Positions 37,094 through 46,365 of a stretch of DNA of 64,000 nt are shown here, one piece after another. Source of the DNA: Chitinophaga sp. 180180018-3 (GTDB taxonomy: Bacteria; Bacteroidota; Bacteroidia; Chitinophagales; Chitinophagaceae); the NCBI RefSeq assembly GCF_037893185.1, contig NZ_CP140772.1, positions 2,914,001-2,978,000 on the forward strand, given 5' to 3'. The position numbers were made by a program, and so were the translations under genes. The notes under the pieces were generated by a model. The model was given only the letters and a program-made list of their open reading frames with translations, did not search any database and was not told the origin of the DNA. The first letter of the stretch is position 1; every line of letters begins with the position of its first letter.

Positions 37094-37954
37094 ATGTCCG
37101 AAAATACAGCGCATTTGACAACGCAGGAATTCATTGCCGCAGCATTGCTCGAGGACGTGGGCAATGGCGATTACTCTACACTGGCATCCATACCAGCCGA
37201 TGCGAAAGGTAAGGCGGTACTTAAAATAAAGGACGAAGGCATATTGGCAGGCATGCAGCTGGCGCAGGATATTTTTCATCATCTGGAAGAAGATGCAAAA
37301 TTCACCCTCTATAAAAAAGATGGTGATGCTGTAGATAATGGTGAAACCGCGTTTACCGTTGAAGCCAGCGTGCATACCATATTAAAAGCAGAAAGACTGG
37401 TGCTTAACTGCATGCAGCGCATGAGCGGCATCGCAACGCTTACCAATAAGTACACCGATAAAATAAAAGGCTACAAAACCAAAATACTCGATACCCGCAA
37501 AACCACGCCGCTGTTCCGCGAATACGAAAAGCAGGCAGTGCGCATTGGCGGCGGTTACAACCTTCGCATGGGATTGTACGATATGATCATGCTGAAGGAC
37601 AACCATATCGACTTTTGTGGCGGCATAGAGCAGGCCATACAGAAAACCAACGAGTACCTTGCCGCCAACAACCGCCACCTGAAAATAGAGATCGAGACCC
37701 GTAACCTCGATGATGTGCGCCGTGTGCTTGCTGTCGGCAATGTACACCGCATCATGCTCGATAACTACTCGCCGGAACTATTGGAAGAAGCAATTGAGCT
37801 GATTGACGGTAAGTACGAGACCGAGGCGTCGGGCGGTATCAGTCTCGATAACATTATTTCATATGCCCGTACTGGTGTCGATTACGTCTCATGTGGCGCT
37901 ATCATACATCATGCTGTGAGCATGGACCTTAGTTTAAAAGCACACAAAATTTAG
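37094..37954 (+). CDS. nadC: Nicotinate-nucleotide pyrophosphorylase (carboxylating)
   Basis: The 286-aa protein is full length for quinolinate phosphoribosyltransferase, which makes nicotinate mononucleotide from quinolinate and PRPP in de novo NAD synthesis. Diagnostic blocks are DTRKTTP near 133, RIGGGYNLRMGLYDMIMLKDNH, IEIETRNLDD with the metal/ribose acidic residues, MLDNYSPE, and EASGGISLDNI ending in the GVDYVSCGAIIH phosphate loop. It stands alone here, without nadA or nadB. It lies 118 bases after the triple-HTH gene on the same strand. Confidence 0.97.
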   Translation: MSENTAHLTTQEFIAAALLEDVGNGDYSTLASIPADAKGKAVLKIKDEGILAGMQLAQDIFHHLEEDAKFTLYKKDGDAVDNGETAFTVEASVHTILKAERLVLNCMQRMSGIATLTNKYTDKIKGYKTKILDTRKTTPLFREYEKQAVRIGGGYNLRMGLYDMIMLKDNHIDFCGGIEQAIQKTNEYLAANNRHLKIEIETRNLDDVRRVLAVGNVHRIMLDNYSPELLEEAIELIDGKYETEASGGISLDNIISYARTGVDYVSCGAIIHHAVSMDLSLKAHKI

Positions 37955-37972
37955 AGCAGATATTATCGCTTT

Positions 37973-39625
37973 CTAAATAAAGCCCAATATTTTCTTCAGC
38001 ACCTGATTCAGCTCATCACTGAAATGCATACACTGCCAGGCTACAAATCCATCGGGGCGTACCAGCAGTGCGCCATCAGATGCGATACCGAATAATGCTT
38101 CCACTGTTTTTGTAGTGTCGATGAGATCAATGGCATGGATATCCAGCGCTATGGGAGCCTCTGCAGCAGCGTGTTTCCAGGATTCGTTGTCGCTGCCGGT
38201 GAGCAGGAAGAAGCGGGTACCGGCGAGATCGAGCGTGGATATTTTTTCCTGTCCCTGCCTGATCCAGGCATGAGGGAGGCGTGTGCCTGGCTGTCCGTTG
38301 AGGCTTATCTGTGAATGATTACCGTTGCTGATGATGGCCGCTGATTGATAGCGGTAGTCGGGCAATCCGGCTAAACCTGCCAGTTGTTTCATGATGAGGC
38401 GGTTGACTGTTTTTTGCATACCCATTCCTTCTGCCAGTTTGATGCGCATAATGTTGGTGATCATACCGGTCATATTCATTTTCTTCATGGAGAGCAGGCC
38501 GTATTCATCGGCTCTGCTGCCGGAGAAGAGTGCTGCTTGCAAGCCTACGGGCTGGCGTTCCGGCGAGTAGGATGTGAGCAGTATGGGAGTGGCTTCTCCC
38601 CGCAATACGGCAGCAAGTTTCCAGGCAAGGTTGTGAACATCCTGGATGCCGCTGTTGGCGCCTTTGCCGCCATAGGGCGTCATGGTGTGGGCGGCATCAC
38701 CGGCGATGAAGATGCGCCCATGCTGCATCTCGTTCACTACGCGGGTGGTAGGCTGCCAGGGTAATATACTGAGTACGCGCACGGGGATATCAGGCAGGCC
38801 AATCATGCTTTGCAATATGCTGGTGACATGCGGGATGGTATATTGATCTGCCTGTGCAGGATCATAACTCAGATGAAATACCCAGCGGTCGCTATTGTTG
38901 ATAGCGGTGAGCATGCCCCTGATGCCGGGGCGCCTGATTAGCATAATGCTGAATTCACGTCCGCGAACAAAGTCGCCCAGCGGCGCTTCAAAATAGATGT
39001 TGAGCAGATGGCCTTGCGGGCCTTTGCCGGAAACCGGTGCCTGTAGCGTTTCGCGGACGAAGCTCCTGGCGCCGTCGGCTGCAATCATATAGCTGGCTTT
39101 TACTTCCATCACTTCGCCGGTATCGCGGTGGCGCAGGGTGGCCTGCACATAATCGGGATGTTGCTGGAAGGCAATGAGCTCGGTGTTGAAGTGTATGTCG
39201 GCGCCCCGTTGCTGTGCGGCGGCCAGCAGCACGGGTTCCGACAGGTCCTGTGTGCAGCGTGCACCGGCTTCGGGGCTCATGGCGCCGAGACTTTTCACAC
39301 CGAAGAGCTGTTGCGGATTGTGCTTTTTCTTTTTCAATTTTTTAGGGATGGCGGCAGCCAGGCTTTCGCCGGAATGTATGCCCCAGGCGGGCGCCAGTGT
39401 TTTGCCTGCTTCGCGGATGCTTTCGTGCAGGCCGATGCCGCGGTAGAGTTCCATGGTGCGTATATCGAAGCCGCGTGCCCGCGGATGTATGGAAGTACCC
39501 CGACGGCGTTCGATTAATAAAGGTGTAATGCCTTGCTGTAACAGGAACAGCGCTGCTGAGAGCCCCGCAACGCCGCCGCCGGCGATCAGCACCGGCACTT
39601 GCATCGGGGTAGTGGAAGCGTTCAT
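37973..39625 (-). CDS. FAD-dependent aromatic-type monooxygenase
   Basis: The 550-aa protein belongs to the FAD_binding_3 (PheA/TfdB) group of flavoprotein hydroxylases: GGGVAG (16-21) for the FAD dinucleotide, the DG motif in MIAADGARSFV, and the GD motif in IFIAGDAAHTMTPYGGKGANSGI, plus a C-terminal thioredoxin-like extension of about 130 residues. Such enzymes hydroxylate phenols or polyketides, and some inactivate antibiotics such as tetracyclines or rifamycins. It is divergent from an AraC regulator 102 bases away, which probably controls it. The true substrate cannot be read from sequence. Confidence 0.9.
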   Translation of the reverse strand: MNASTTPMQVPVLIAGGGVAGLSAALFLLQQGITPLLIERRRGTSIHPRARGFDIRTMELYRGIGLHESIREAGKTLAPAWGIHSGESLAAAIPKKLKKKKHNPQQLFGVKSLGAMSPEAGARCTQDLSEPVLLAAAQQRGADIHFNTELIAFQQHPDYVQATLRHRDTGEVMEVKASYMIAADGARSFVRETLQAPVSGKGPQGHLLNIYFEAPLGDFVRGREFSIMLIRRPGIRGMLTAINNSDRWVFHLSYDPAQADQYTIPHVTSILQSMIGLPDIPVRVLSILPWQPTTRVVNEMQHGRIFIAGDAAHTMTPYGGKGANSGIQDVHNLAWKLAAVLRGEATPILLTSYSPERQPVGLQAALFSGSRADEYGLLSMKKMNMTGMITNIMRIKLAEGMGMQKTVNRLIMKQLAGLAGLPDYRYQSAAIISNGNHSQISLNGQPGTRLPHAWIRQGQEKISTLDLAGTRFFLLTGSDNESWKHAAAEAPIALDIHAIDLIDTTKTVEALFGIASDGALLVRPDGFVAWQCMHFSDELNQVLKKILGFI

Positions 39626-39690
39626 ATCTTAGTGTTTATTGCCATCACAAAAATCCAATATCGCATCTCCCTGAGATGGCATAAAACGGA

Positions 39691-39698
39691 TATTTTTG
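39691..39698 (+). promoter_or_regulatory. Putative -7 element (TATTTTTG) of araC-type gene
   Basis: TATTTTTG matches TAnnTTTG exactly and lies 29 bases before ATG 39728. No -33 TTTG is found at the right distance, so support is partial. Confidence 0.35.
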
Positions 39699-39727
39699 TA
39701 CCTTGAACGGAGTATTTTATCATCTTT

Positions 39728-40699
39728 ATGGAAAATAGCGAACCTTCCTACCCGACATATGAAGCATTTACCAGCCTGCCGGTATCGGCGGCACCGCTGG
39801 TATTCGACTTCTTATTGCCGGAAGTGAAGGGCCGGATGCGCATGATGAAACTGGGCGCCATCCACGTTTCCGACGGACAGCTGGAGATCTCCGGCAAAGC
39901 CGCACATGACACACAGCTGCGTCACTACAACGATCATCCTTGTATTGAAATGAATTTTATGCTGGAAGGAAATATCCTCCAGCAACATAGTCATCTCTCC
40001 GAAAAATTATATTTTACCAGGGGATATCATAACGTGATGTTCAACCAGGGCGAATGGGAGCAGAACCAATACATGGGCAGTGGCATCCACAATAATTTTA
40101 CCATCAATATTCATACATCCCGTTTCCTGGAACTGTTCAGCGCTTATGCGGAACAGCTGGATGATATAGCCGGAAAAGTGGCGCGGGGTGAGCCTTTCCT
40201 GTTACACCGGCCCGAGTTGCCGTTTACGCCACAGATGTTGCAGGTCATCCATAATATCTGGAATAACCCACTCAGTGGCACTTTGCAAAATCTTTATCTC
40301 GAAACAAAAACAACAGAACTGCTGCTGTTGCAATGGGAACAATTTACACGGCCCCGTAAAGCCGCTACGGTATTGAAATCCAGGGAAGATATTGCACGTA
40401 TCCACCTGGCGCGCGAAATATTATTGAACAATATACAGCAGCCGCCGTCGCTGGCACAGCTGGCGCAACAATGTGGTGTTAATGAATTTAAATTGAAGAA
40501 GGGTTTCAGGGAGCTGTTCAATGATACTGTTTTCGGCTACCTTCATGAGCTCCGCCTGGAGCAGGCCCGTCAGCTCGTTCTCGATACGGATATGAGCATG
40601 GCTGAAATAGCCGCTGTCACCGGCTATGCGCATTCGCAGCATTTTCACCGCGCCTTCAGGCAGCGCTATGGCACTACGCCGCTGCAACTACGTAAGTAG
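39728..40699 (+). CDS. AraC-family transcriptional regulator
   Basis: The 323-aa protein has an N-terminal domain of about 210 residues and a C-terminal AraC DNA-binding domain (about 222-323: LAQLAQQCGVNEFKLKKGFRE, MAEIAAVTGYAHSQHFHRAF and RYGTTPLQLRK). It is divergent from the FAD monooxygenase and is its likely regulator, perhaps responding to the compound that enzyme modifies. No ligand motif is recognisable. Confidence 0.92.
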   Translation: MENSEPSYPTYEAFTSLPVSAAPLVFDFLLPEVKGRMRMMKLGAIHVSDGQLEISGKAAHDTQLRHYNDHPCIEMNFMLEGNILQQHSHLSEKLYFTRGYHNVMFNQGEWEQNQYMGSGIHNNFTINIHTSRFLELFSAYAEQLDDIAGKVARGEPFLLHRPELPFTPQMLQVIHNIWNNPLSGTLQNLYLETKTTELLLLQWEQFTRPRKAATVLKSREDIARIHLAREILLNNIQQPPSLAQLAQQCGVNEFKLKKGFRELFNDTVFGYLHELRLEQARQLVLDTDMSMAEIAAVTGYAHSQHFHRAFRQRYGTTPLQLRK

Positions 40700-40798
40700 T
40701 GATCTGGGATTGGTACGGATTTTCATCTGAAAAGAAAAAGGTTTAGCTACAGCCACCCAAACACCACGAGGGTTAATCCTACCAATCCAACGTAAAAA

Positions 40799-43177
40799 TC
40801 ATTCAGCACGCAGACTTTTAATGGGGTTCATCAGTGCCGCTTTCAGGGCCTGGAAGCTAACGGTACATAAAGTGATGAAAAGCATGCCGGCGCCGGCCAG
40901 AACGAAGATCCAGGGCGAAAGATAGGTGTGGATCGCGTAATGCTGCAACCATTTGTTCATGGCCAGCCCGATCAGCGGCATGGCGATGGCCATCGAGAGG
41001 GCGATGAGCCGGAGGAAGTCGCCCGATATCAGCGCCCACAGGTGCACGACGCTGGCGCCGAGGATCTTGCGGACGCCCATCTCTTTTGTGCGTTGCTCCG
41101 CGACGAAGGAGGCCAGACCGAACAGTCCCAGGCAGGAGATCAGAATGGCCAGGCCGGAGAAGACGGTGGTCAGGTTGCCGATTCGGGTTTCGGTGACGAA
41201 TTTTTGTGCGTAAGCATCATCGTTAAAATGATAGATAAAAGGACTGGCGGGATTATATTGTTTGTACACAGCTTCGATCGCCGTGAGCGCGGTACGGATG
41301 GAAGTGCCGGGTTTAATGCGGACAATGTTGACGGAGTGTCCACCGTGACCCAGGAAGACGGCGGGTTGGACCTTGTCATAGGGACTGTTGGAGATCATGT
41401 CCTTTGTTACCCCTATGATCGTCCAGTTCTTGTTCCACAATCGGAAGGTTTTGCCAATCGGGTTGTCAAATCCAAGGGCTCGGGCGCCTGTCTCGTTGAC
41501 AATGGCGGCGGCGCTGTCCGTTCCGTAGTCCCGGGAAAAGTCCCGGCCCTGGAGCACTGTCCAGCCGATGGTGGAACCGAAATCGGCATTGACCGCTATA
41601 TCGCGGAAGAATATGCTTTTCTGCTCCTCGGTCATGCCCGGCCATTCCATCTGGTTATTCTGGTAAAATTCGGTCAGTAATGTGGAAGCATTTGCCACAC
41701 CAGCCACCACTCCGGTGTTGAGCAGGCTGGTGCGGAGGGCCTCATAATGGTGGTCCAGCGAATCCGTGTTGATAGGAATATTGATAAGCCCGGCACGGTC
41801 ATAGCCGATGGGCTGGTCCTTGGTATATTGAATCTGCCGGAAGACGACCAGGGTGCCAATGATCAGGCTTAGCGAAATGGAGAACTGGGCTACGACCAGG
41901 ACCTTTCTCGGAAGGCTTGCGTCTCTGCCAGCCTTAAAAACGCCCTTCAGGACTTTTACGGGTCGGAATCCACTTAGATAGAATGCCGGGTAGCTGCCGG
42001 CCAGCAGGCCCGTGATCCCTGTGATGGCGAGGGAAAAAGACCAGAAGATCGGACTGTTCCAGGGAAGGGTCATGGATTTGCCGGAGAGCTGGCTAAACGC
42101 CGGAAGACTTAGCACGGTCAGGCCAATTGCCAGGACAAAGGCAAAAAAGGCGACAAGAAGGGATTCGCCCAGGAATTGCGAGATGAGTTGGGCTCGCTGG
42201 GAGCCCAGCGTTTTGCGGATACCGACTTCCCTTGCCCGCTTTTCGCTTCGGGCTGTAGACAGGTTCATGAAATTGATGCAGGCCAGCAACAATACGAAGA
42301 CGCCAATGATCCCGATGAGCCGTACAAAGCCAATGCGCCCGCTTCCTGCGACGCTGTCTGATTCGTCGTAGTGCAGGTACAACTGATCAAAAGGAAGCAC
42401 GGTATAGGTCTCGATGCTGTATTTGACAAAGGGAGTACAGAGATCCCGTATCCGGGCTGTGGCCCCTTTTGCGGTGGTATTACCGGCCAGGCGGGCGAAG
42501 ATGCGGCAGCTATGGTCATTGAAATCCGTGTTGCGGGTGAGCCAATCCATCGATTTGTGAGTGATGGGCGTGAAAAAGTCGATGTCATGAAAAGACGAGG
42601 TCTCGGGCAGATCCGCATAGACACCTCCGACCGTGAATAATAACTGGTTGTTGTATTTAAAGGTTTTGCCCAGCGCATTTTCGGTTCCGTACAGGGCGAT
42701 GGCGGTAGACCGGGAGATCAGTGCCGTTGAAGGGTCACGGAGCGACGCTGCATTCCCACTAAGAAAGTGATAGCCGAAGAGGATGGGGAAAGTATGTTCC
42801 GCCCAGGATCCCCGGCGGGAAATGCTTTTGTCGCCATTGATCAGCAGGCCCTCGCTGGGCCACTGGAACATCGCTGTTTCAGCGAAGATGTCTTTATAGT
42901 TATTTTGCAGAAAAGGCTCAAGGGCGGAGGAGACGGTTGTTCCTCTATAGGTGATGGGCGTGCCCGGTGGAGTACCTTTTGGGCGCTGGTCCTGCATAAT
43001 CTCTACGATATGGGAGCGGTCGGGATAGGATTTGTCGACAGCAACTTCTCCGGCGATCCAGATGCCGATAACGAAGGCGACGGCCATGCCTATAGAAAGG
43101 CCAGCAACATTAATCAGGGTGTAGCCGCGGTTTCTGCGAAGTTGGCGGAGAGCGAAGAGAAGGTAATTTTTAAGCAT
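40799..43177 (-). CDS. FtsX/MacB-type ABC permease, two-module
   Basis: The 792-aa protein has the two-module layout of large FtsX-family permeases of Bacteroidota: an N-terminal span (about 18-43), a periplasmic MacB_PCD-like domain, four spans in the middle (roughly 281-309, 330-360, 375-400, 425-448), a second periplasmic domain and three C-terminal spans (about 670-695, 720-745, 758-782). RAREVGIRKTLGS and RTKEMGVRKILGA are the repeated cytoplasmic motifs before the permease cores. No ATPase gene is next to it, so it must use one encoded elsewhere or work without one. By eye its codons are richer in G and C than those of its neighbours, which may mean recent transfer. Confidence 0.92.
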   Translation of the reverse strand: MLKNYLLFALRQLRRNRGYTLINVAGLSIGMAVAFVIGIWIAGEVAVDKSYPDRSHIVEIMQDQRPKGTPPGTPITYRGTTVSSALEPFLQNNYKDIFAETAMFQWPSEGLLINGDKSISRRGSWAEHTFPILFGYHFLSGNAASLRDPSTALISRSTAIALYGTENALGKTFKYNNQLLFTVGGVYADLPETSSFHDIDFFTPITHKSMDWLTRNTDFNDHSCRIFARLAGNTTAKGATARIRDLCTPFVKYSIETYTVLPFDQLYLHYDESDSVAGSGRIGFVRLIGIIGVFVLLLACINFMNLSTARSEKRAREVGIRKTLGSQRAQLISQFLGESLLVAFFAFVLAIGLTVLSLPAFSQLSGKSMTLPWNSPIFWSFSLAITGITGLLAGSYPAFYLSGFRPVKVLKGVFKAGRDASLPRKVLVVAQFSISLSLIIGTLVVFRQIQYTKDQPIGYDRAGLINIPINTDSLDHHYEALRTSLLNTGVVAGVANASTLLTEFYQNNQMEWPGMTEEQKSIFFRDIAVNADFGSTIGWTVLQGRDFSRDYGTDSAAAIVNETGARALGFDNPIGKTFRLWNKNWTIIGVTKDMISNSPYDKVQPAVFLGHGGHSVNIVRIKPGTSIRTALTAIEAVYKQYNPASPFIYHFNDDAYAQKFVTETRIGNLTTVFSGLAILISCLGLFGLASFVAEQRTKEMGVRKILGASVVHLWALISGDFLRLIALSMAIAMPLIGLAMNKWLQHYAIHTYLSPWIFVLAGAGMLFITLCTVSFQALKAALMNPIKSLRAE

Positions 43178-43327
43178 GTCCTTAGTTTAAAAATACAGCA
43201 GAACAACAGCGAGAAAAGTACCTGTTTTTTTACATATTAATAATCTATTAGTTACGATTTATTTGATATCATTAATTGTCCGTTTCCGCACACGCTACGT
43301 TCAGTTTTATACTTTTGGGAGGGCGCC

Positions 43328-43381
43328 GGATTGGTCGGGGATTTTTATACGATAATGGAAAGATACAGTTCAGGTCACTGA
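43328..43381 (+). pseudogene. Remnant of triple-HTH gene C-terminus
   Basis: The 17 codons before the TGA at 43379-43381 read GLVGDFYTIMERYSSGH. The last 13 match the end of the 252-aa triple-HTH protein (EDFYQIMERYSGGH) at 11 positions, and the DNA agrees at about three quarters of positions over 45 bases. Upstream the frame shows no sign of the HTH units, so only the tail survives. It is immediately followed by a bidirectional terminator. The full-length relative is 6.4 kb away at 36217-36975. It is either a decayed duplicate or the scar of a rearrangement. Confidence 0.7.
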
Positions 43382-43417
43382 TAAAAAAAGCGCTCTTTTG
43401 AGCGCTTTTTTATCAGG
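43378..43417. terminator. Bidirectional terminator hairpin
   Basis: GATAAAAAAAGCGCTC (43380-43395) pairs with GAGCGCTTTTTTATC on the right, around a short TTTT loop, apart from one extra A on the left. Poly-T on either strand lets it work in both directions: for the remnant on the plus strand and the 201-aa gene on the minus strand, whose stop codon it includes. Confidence 0.8.
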
Positions 43418-44018
43418 CAACCAGCAGGCAAAGTGTATTAAGATAATCCTTTTGTAAATCTTCACTCAACACACCCGATTTCCGGTAAGTATCCAGTATT
43501 CTCACAATCTGTATCCTCGTATCCGAAGGAATATCATCATTATGATCTTTCACGATCCGTTTAATCTCCGTGTGAAAATTGGTAATCGATTTTTTCTTCG
43601 GTGCAATGCTGGCCATGGATACCAGATAGCCCCATTTCCCATTCCACTGCTTGTATTGAGGGAAGGAATACAGGAACAATGAAACATAAAAGTTTGCTTT
43701 CCTGTTTTTCGCCGCGGCTACAAAAAAATCAAAAATGTGTTTGCGTGGACGAAGGCCATATCTTTTGACCATATTTCCTAAAGCAGAAATGATATTGCAC
43801 AATAGGTTTGAATTCTTGCTATAGGCCCTGCCAATTTCCACCAGCTTATCTGCCAATACGTCATCGGTAAGGAGGGATACATTAGCGCTCGAAACTGCTT
43901 CTCTGGGAATTCTTTCAAATTTGGTGATGAGTGCACCTAATTCCTCCTCAGAATAAGTTTCCCATTGATACAGCTTATCCTTTATTTCTGTTGTTAATGT
44001 AGTAGCTTTTGTTTTCAT
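43413..44018 (-). CDS. Hypothetical helical protein
   Basis: The 201-aa protein is soluble, lysine-rich and predicted almost all alpha-helical, without signal peptide or membrane span. I recognise no family or catalytic motif; segments such as NLLCNIISALGNMVKRYG suggest a helical-repeat (ARM/HEAT-like) core. It stands alone, flanked by the terminator and by a divergent DUF4091 gene. Confidence that it is a real gene rests on length, normal codon use and its terminator. Confidence 0.7.
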   Translation of the reverse strand: MKTKATTLTTEIKDKLYQWETYSEEELGALITKFERIPREAVSSANVSLLTDDVLADKLVEIGRAYSKNSNLLCNIISALGNMVKRYGLRPRKHIFDFFVAAAKNRKANFYVSLFLYSFPQYKQWNGKWGYLVSMASIAPKKKSITNFHTEIKRIVKDHNDDIPSDTRIQIVRILDTYRKSGVLSEDLQKDYLNTLCLLVA

Positions 44019-44196
44019 ATACTGTTTTTGTCGTTGATAGAAAGTAAAGCAACCACATTATCCAAAAATGATGCCTCAGTAAACGGGGTCTGCCTCGTTC
44101 ACGATGGAAGGCGTGTTAAAGAAACATGAATAAATTACCCCAAATTCATTGCAATAAATTATAAAAAGCGGACGCTATACATTAACTTAAATAGCC

Positions 44197-45915
44197 ATGA
44201 TAAGAAAGCTATTTTTGATTGCCGCCATCTTTTCCTTTATAAACGGCTATGCGCAAAACAGTGCAGACCTATACCAGGTAGATGCCCTGGAAAAAGTATT
44301 CAAAGAAAGGACTTATTTTCCTCCGCTTGCAGATGATACCATTCGTGCCGCCGCAGGGGAAACGGCCACTATTCAGCTGGTCCTGAAAGCGAACAGGCCG
44401 ATCCGGAGGCTATCGGCTAATGCCGTTTGTTTGCCTGGTAATGCTGCAAAGCTCAATGCCAAAACCGGCTGGGTGACTTATGTTCCGGTTGGCAGAAGGT
44501 ATACACCTCCCTCAAAAGACCTGCTGTATTCAGTGTCGGGATATTTCCCGGACCCTATCGTTGATGATACATTGCTGAATCTGTCTCAGGGCGACATCAA
44601 CCCTTTATGGATATCCGTTCCGATACCGGCTAATACTCCAGCTGGTGTATACATGGTACAAACAGATGTAAATGGCCTGGTAAATACACAGAAGGAGCGA
44701 TTCAGGAAAGTTGTTCCCGTTAAAATTTATCCTGTTGCCGTATCAGCAACCTCACTTTGGATCAGCAACTGGTCGGCCCATTTTAATCCGGTAACGCTGG
44801 AGTTGTTGAATAAAGGGCGGAAAGTGGAACTGTACTCGCCATTGTACTGGGAATTATTGAAAGTGCACGCGGAAATAATGGGCTCCCACAACCAGAATGT
44901 ATATCGTATCTATCCTACCTGGAATACAAAGTACACATTGAATAACGGCAGGTACAGTTTTGATTTTACCAACTTTGATAAAGAAGTGAAGCTGTTTGAA
45001 GATGCAGGCGCGCTGAAGCAGATCGAAGGCGGGCACCTGGCCTGGCGTTCCGGGGCATGGGACGATCCTTTTTTTGTGGAAGTGCCGCTGGAGGATAATG
45101 AGGAAACGCGAAAATTAAAACAGGCTCCCAATCCATCGGCGTCTTTTTATGGTATGCGTTCCGTGCTGCTGCCGGTAAGTGATGCAAGGGCACAGAATTT
45201 TCTGAACCAGTTCCTGCCGGCATTAAAAGAACATCTGGAGAAAAACGGCCGGCTGGAAAAGTATCTGCAGCATATATCTGATGAACCCACCGCCCAAAAT
45301 GCCCCTTCCTATGTTGAGATCAGTAGCTATGTTAAAAAATACCTGCCAGGTGTAAAGATCATGGATGCCGTACTAACTTCAAAAGAACTAAAAGACGGTA
45401 TTGACCTATGGGTACCCGTATTGGATGTTTATCATAAGGATTATTCGTTTTACCAGGAGCTGAAAAAGAACGGAAAGGAAATATGGTTTTATACCTGCGT
45501 AGGACCCCGGGGAAACTATGCTAACCGGTTTATTGAACTGCCGTTGATCCAGACCCGTTACCTGCACTGGATTAACTATAAATATGGAGCCACTGGGTAC
45601 TTACATTGGGGATTGAATTTTTGGGGAGGACGTGATCCGCTGAGAGATGATGCATCACGCGATCGCGGGAGGCTTCCTGCCGGAGATGCCAATATTGTCT
45701 ATCCCGGCTACAGGAAATTATACACCTCCATCCGTTTTGAGGCCATGCGCGATGGTATTTATGACTATGAGTTGTTAAAAATGCTGGAACAAAAAGACGC
45801 TGCTAAGGCTAAGGCACTCGTCAATGAACTGATCATGAATTTCAATGACTATGATAGCAGTATCCGTTATTTCCGGGAAGTCAGAAAACGGCTCCTGGAA
45901 GCCCTGAGCCGGTAG
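44197..45915 (+). CDS. DUF4091-domain exported protein, putative glycoside hydrolase-like
   Basis: The 572-aa protein has a signal peptide (about 1-19, ending YAQ), an N-terminal beta-sandwich region (about 45-180) and a large barrel-like domain. Its end has the DUF4091 hallmark HWGLNFWGGRDPL with the NIVYPG and RFEAMRDGIYDYELLKML blocks. DUF4091 proteins look like distant glycoside hydrolases or carbohydrate-binding barrels, exported to the periplasm or surface; few have a known activity. The gene is convergent with hxlR and otherwise alone. Confidence 0.88.
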   Translation: MIRKLFLIAAIFSFINGYAQNSADLYQVDALEKVFKERTYFPPLADDTIRAAAGETATIQLVLKANRPIRRLSANAVCLPGNAAKLNAKTGWVTYVPVGRRYTPPSKDLLYSVSGYFPDPIVDDTLLNLSQGDINPLWISVPIPANTPAGVYMVQTDVNGLVNTQKERFRKVVPVKIYPVAVSATSLWISNWSAHFNPVTLELLNKGRKVELYSPLYWELLKVHAEIMGSHNQNVYRIYPTWNTKYTLNNGRYSFDFTNFDKEVKLFEDAGALKQIEGGHLAWRSGAWDDPFFVEVPLEDNEETRKLKQAPNPSASFYGMRSVLLPVSDARAQNFLNQFLPALKEHLEKNGRLEKYLQHISDEPTAQNAPSYVEISSYVKKYLPGVKIMDAVLTSKELKDGIDLWVPVLDVYHKDYSFYQELKKNGKEIWFYTCVGPRGNYANRFIELPLIQTRYLHWINYKYGATGYLHWGLNFWGGRDPLRDDASRDRGRLPAGDANIVYPGYRKLYTSIRFEAMRDGIYDYELLKMLEQKDAAKAKALVNELIMNFNDYDSSIRYFREVRKRLLEALSR

Positions 45916-45926
45916 CGGCGCCCGGT

Positions 45927-46295
45927 TCATGCTGTGATTTTCGTTCTGTGGTTTAATCCCCATTGCACAATATGCTCAGTTAGTGGTATGACTGTTTTAC
46001 CATACTCACTGAGATGATAAAATACCTTTGGAATTTTATCATCATTTTGTCTCCGGCAAATGAGCTGATTCTGCTCAAGATCCTTTAATTCCCTGGTTAA
46101 TACCTTGGGCGACATCCCTTCAATATCATTCAGTATCCTCGTGAAGTTAAGTTCAAGCTCCTGCCTGTTGGCCAGGTAACGCAGTATCAGGAGCTTCCAT
46201 TTACCTCCTATCACATACAGGCAATCCCGCATGGCCCGCAGCTCCTCGTCACAGGATGCTTCTCTTATACTGCCGTTTTTTTTAATGTATCCCAT
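45927..46295 (-). CDS. HxlR-family transcriptional regulator
   Basis: The 122-aa protein is a winged-helix HxlR regulator: VIGGKWKLLILRYL near 29-42, then the recognition block MSPKVLTRELKDLEQNQLI and the wing VFYHLSEYGKTVIPL. Members respond to quinones, aldehydes or oxidants, often through a cysteine; Cys15 and Cys25 are candidates. It is divergent from a medium-chain oxidoreductase 70 bases away, the classic arrangement where an HxlR protein represses a detoxifying reductase. Confidence 0.94.
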   Translation of the reverse strand: MGYIKKNGSIREASCDEELRAMRDCLYVIGGKWKLLILRYLANRQELELNFTRILNDIEGMSPKVLTRELKDLEQNQLICRRQNDDKIPKVFYHLSEYGKTVIPLTEHIVQWGLNHRTKITA

Positions 46296-46318
46296 TTACT
46301 TTCCTTTAGGTAAGTCTA

Positions 46319-46350
46319 TTGTTTAAGGGGGCTAACTGGCCCTAAATTTA
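46319..46350 (+). promoter_or_regulatory. Putative promoter between hxlR-type and oxidoreductase genes
   Basis: TTG (46319-46321), 21 bases, then TAAATTTA (46343-46350), one base off TAnnTTTG, on the plus strand. TAAATTTA is itself a palindrome, so it could also serve the divergent gene. The expected leader to ATG 46366 is short, about 10 bases. Confidence 0.3.
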
Positions 46351-46365
46351 CATAAAAAACGACTT

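Noticed and set aside
40707..40788. GGATTGGTA and TACCAATCC as a long-range inverted repeat
   Set aside because: Nine-base arms 64 bases apart in an intergenic gap are expected by chance and have no terminator or operator context.
40928..41680. A 250-codon plus-strand frame
   Set aside because: It is antisense to the FtsX permease, has glycine/aspartate-rich chance composition and no recognisable motif.
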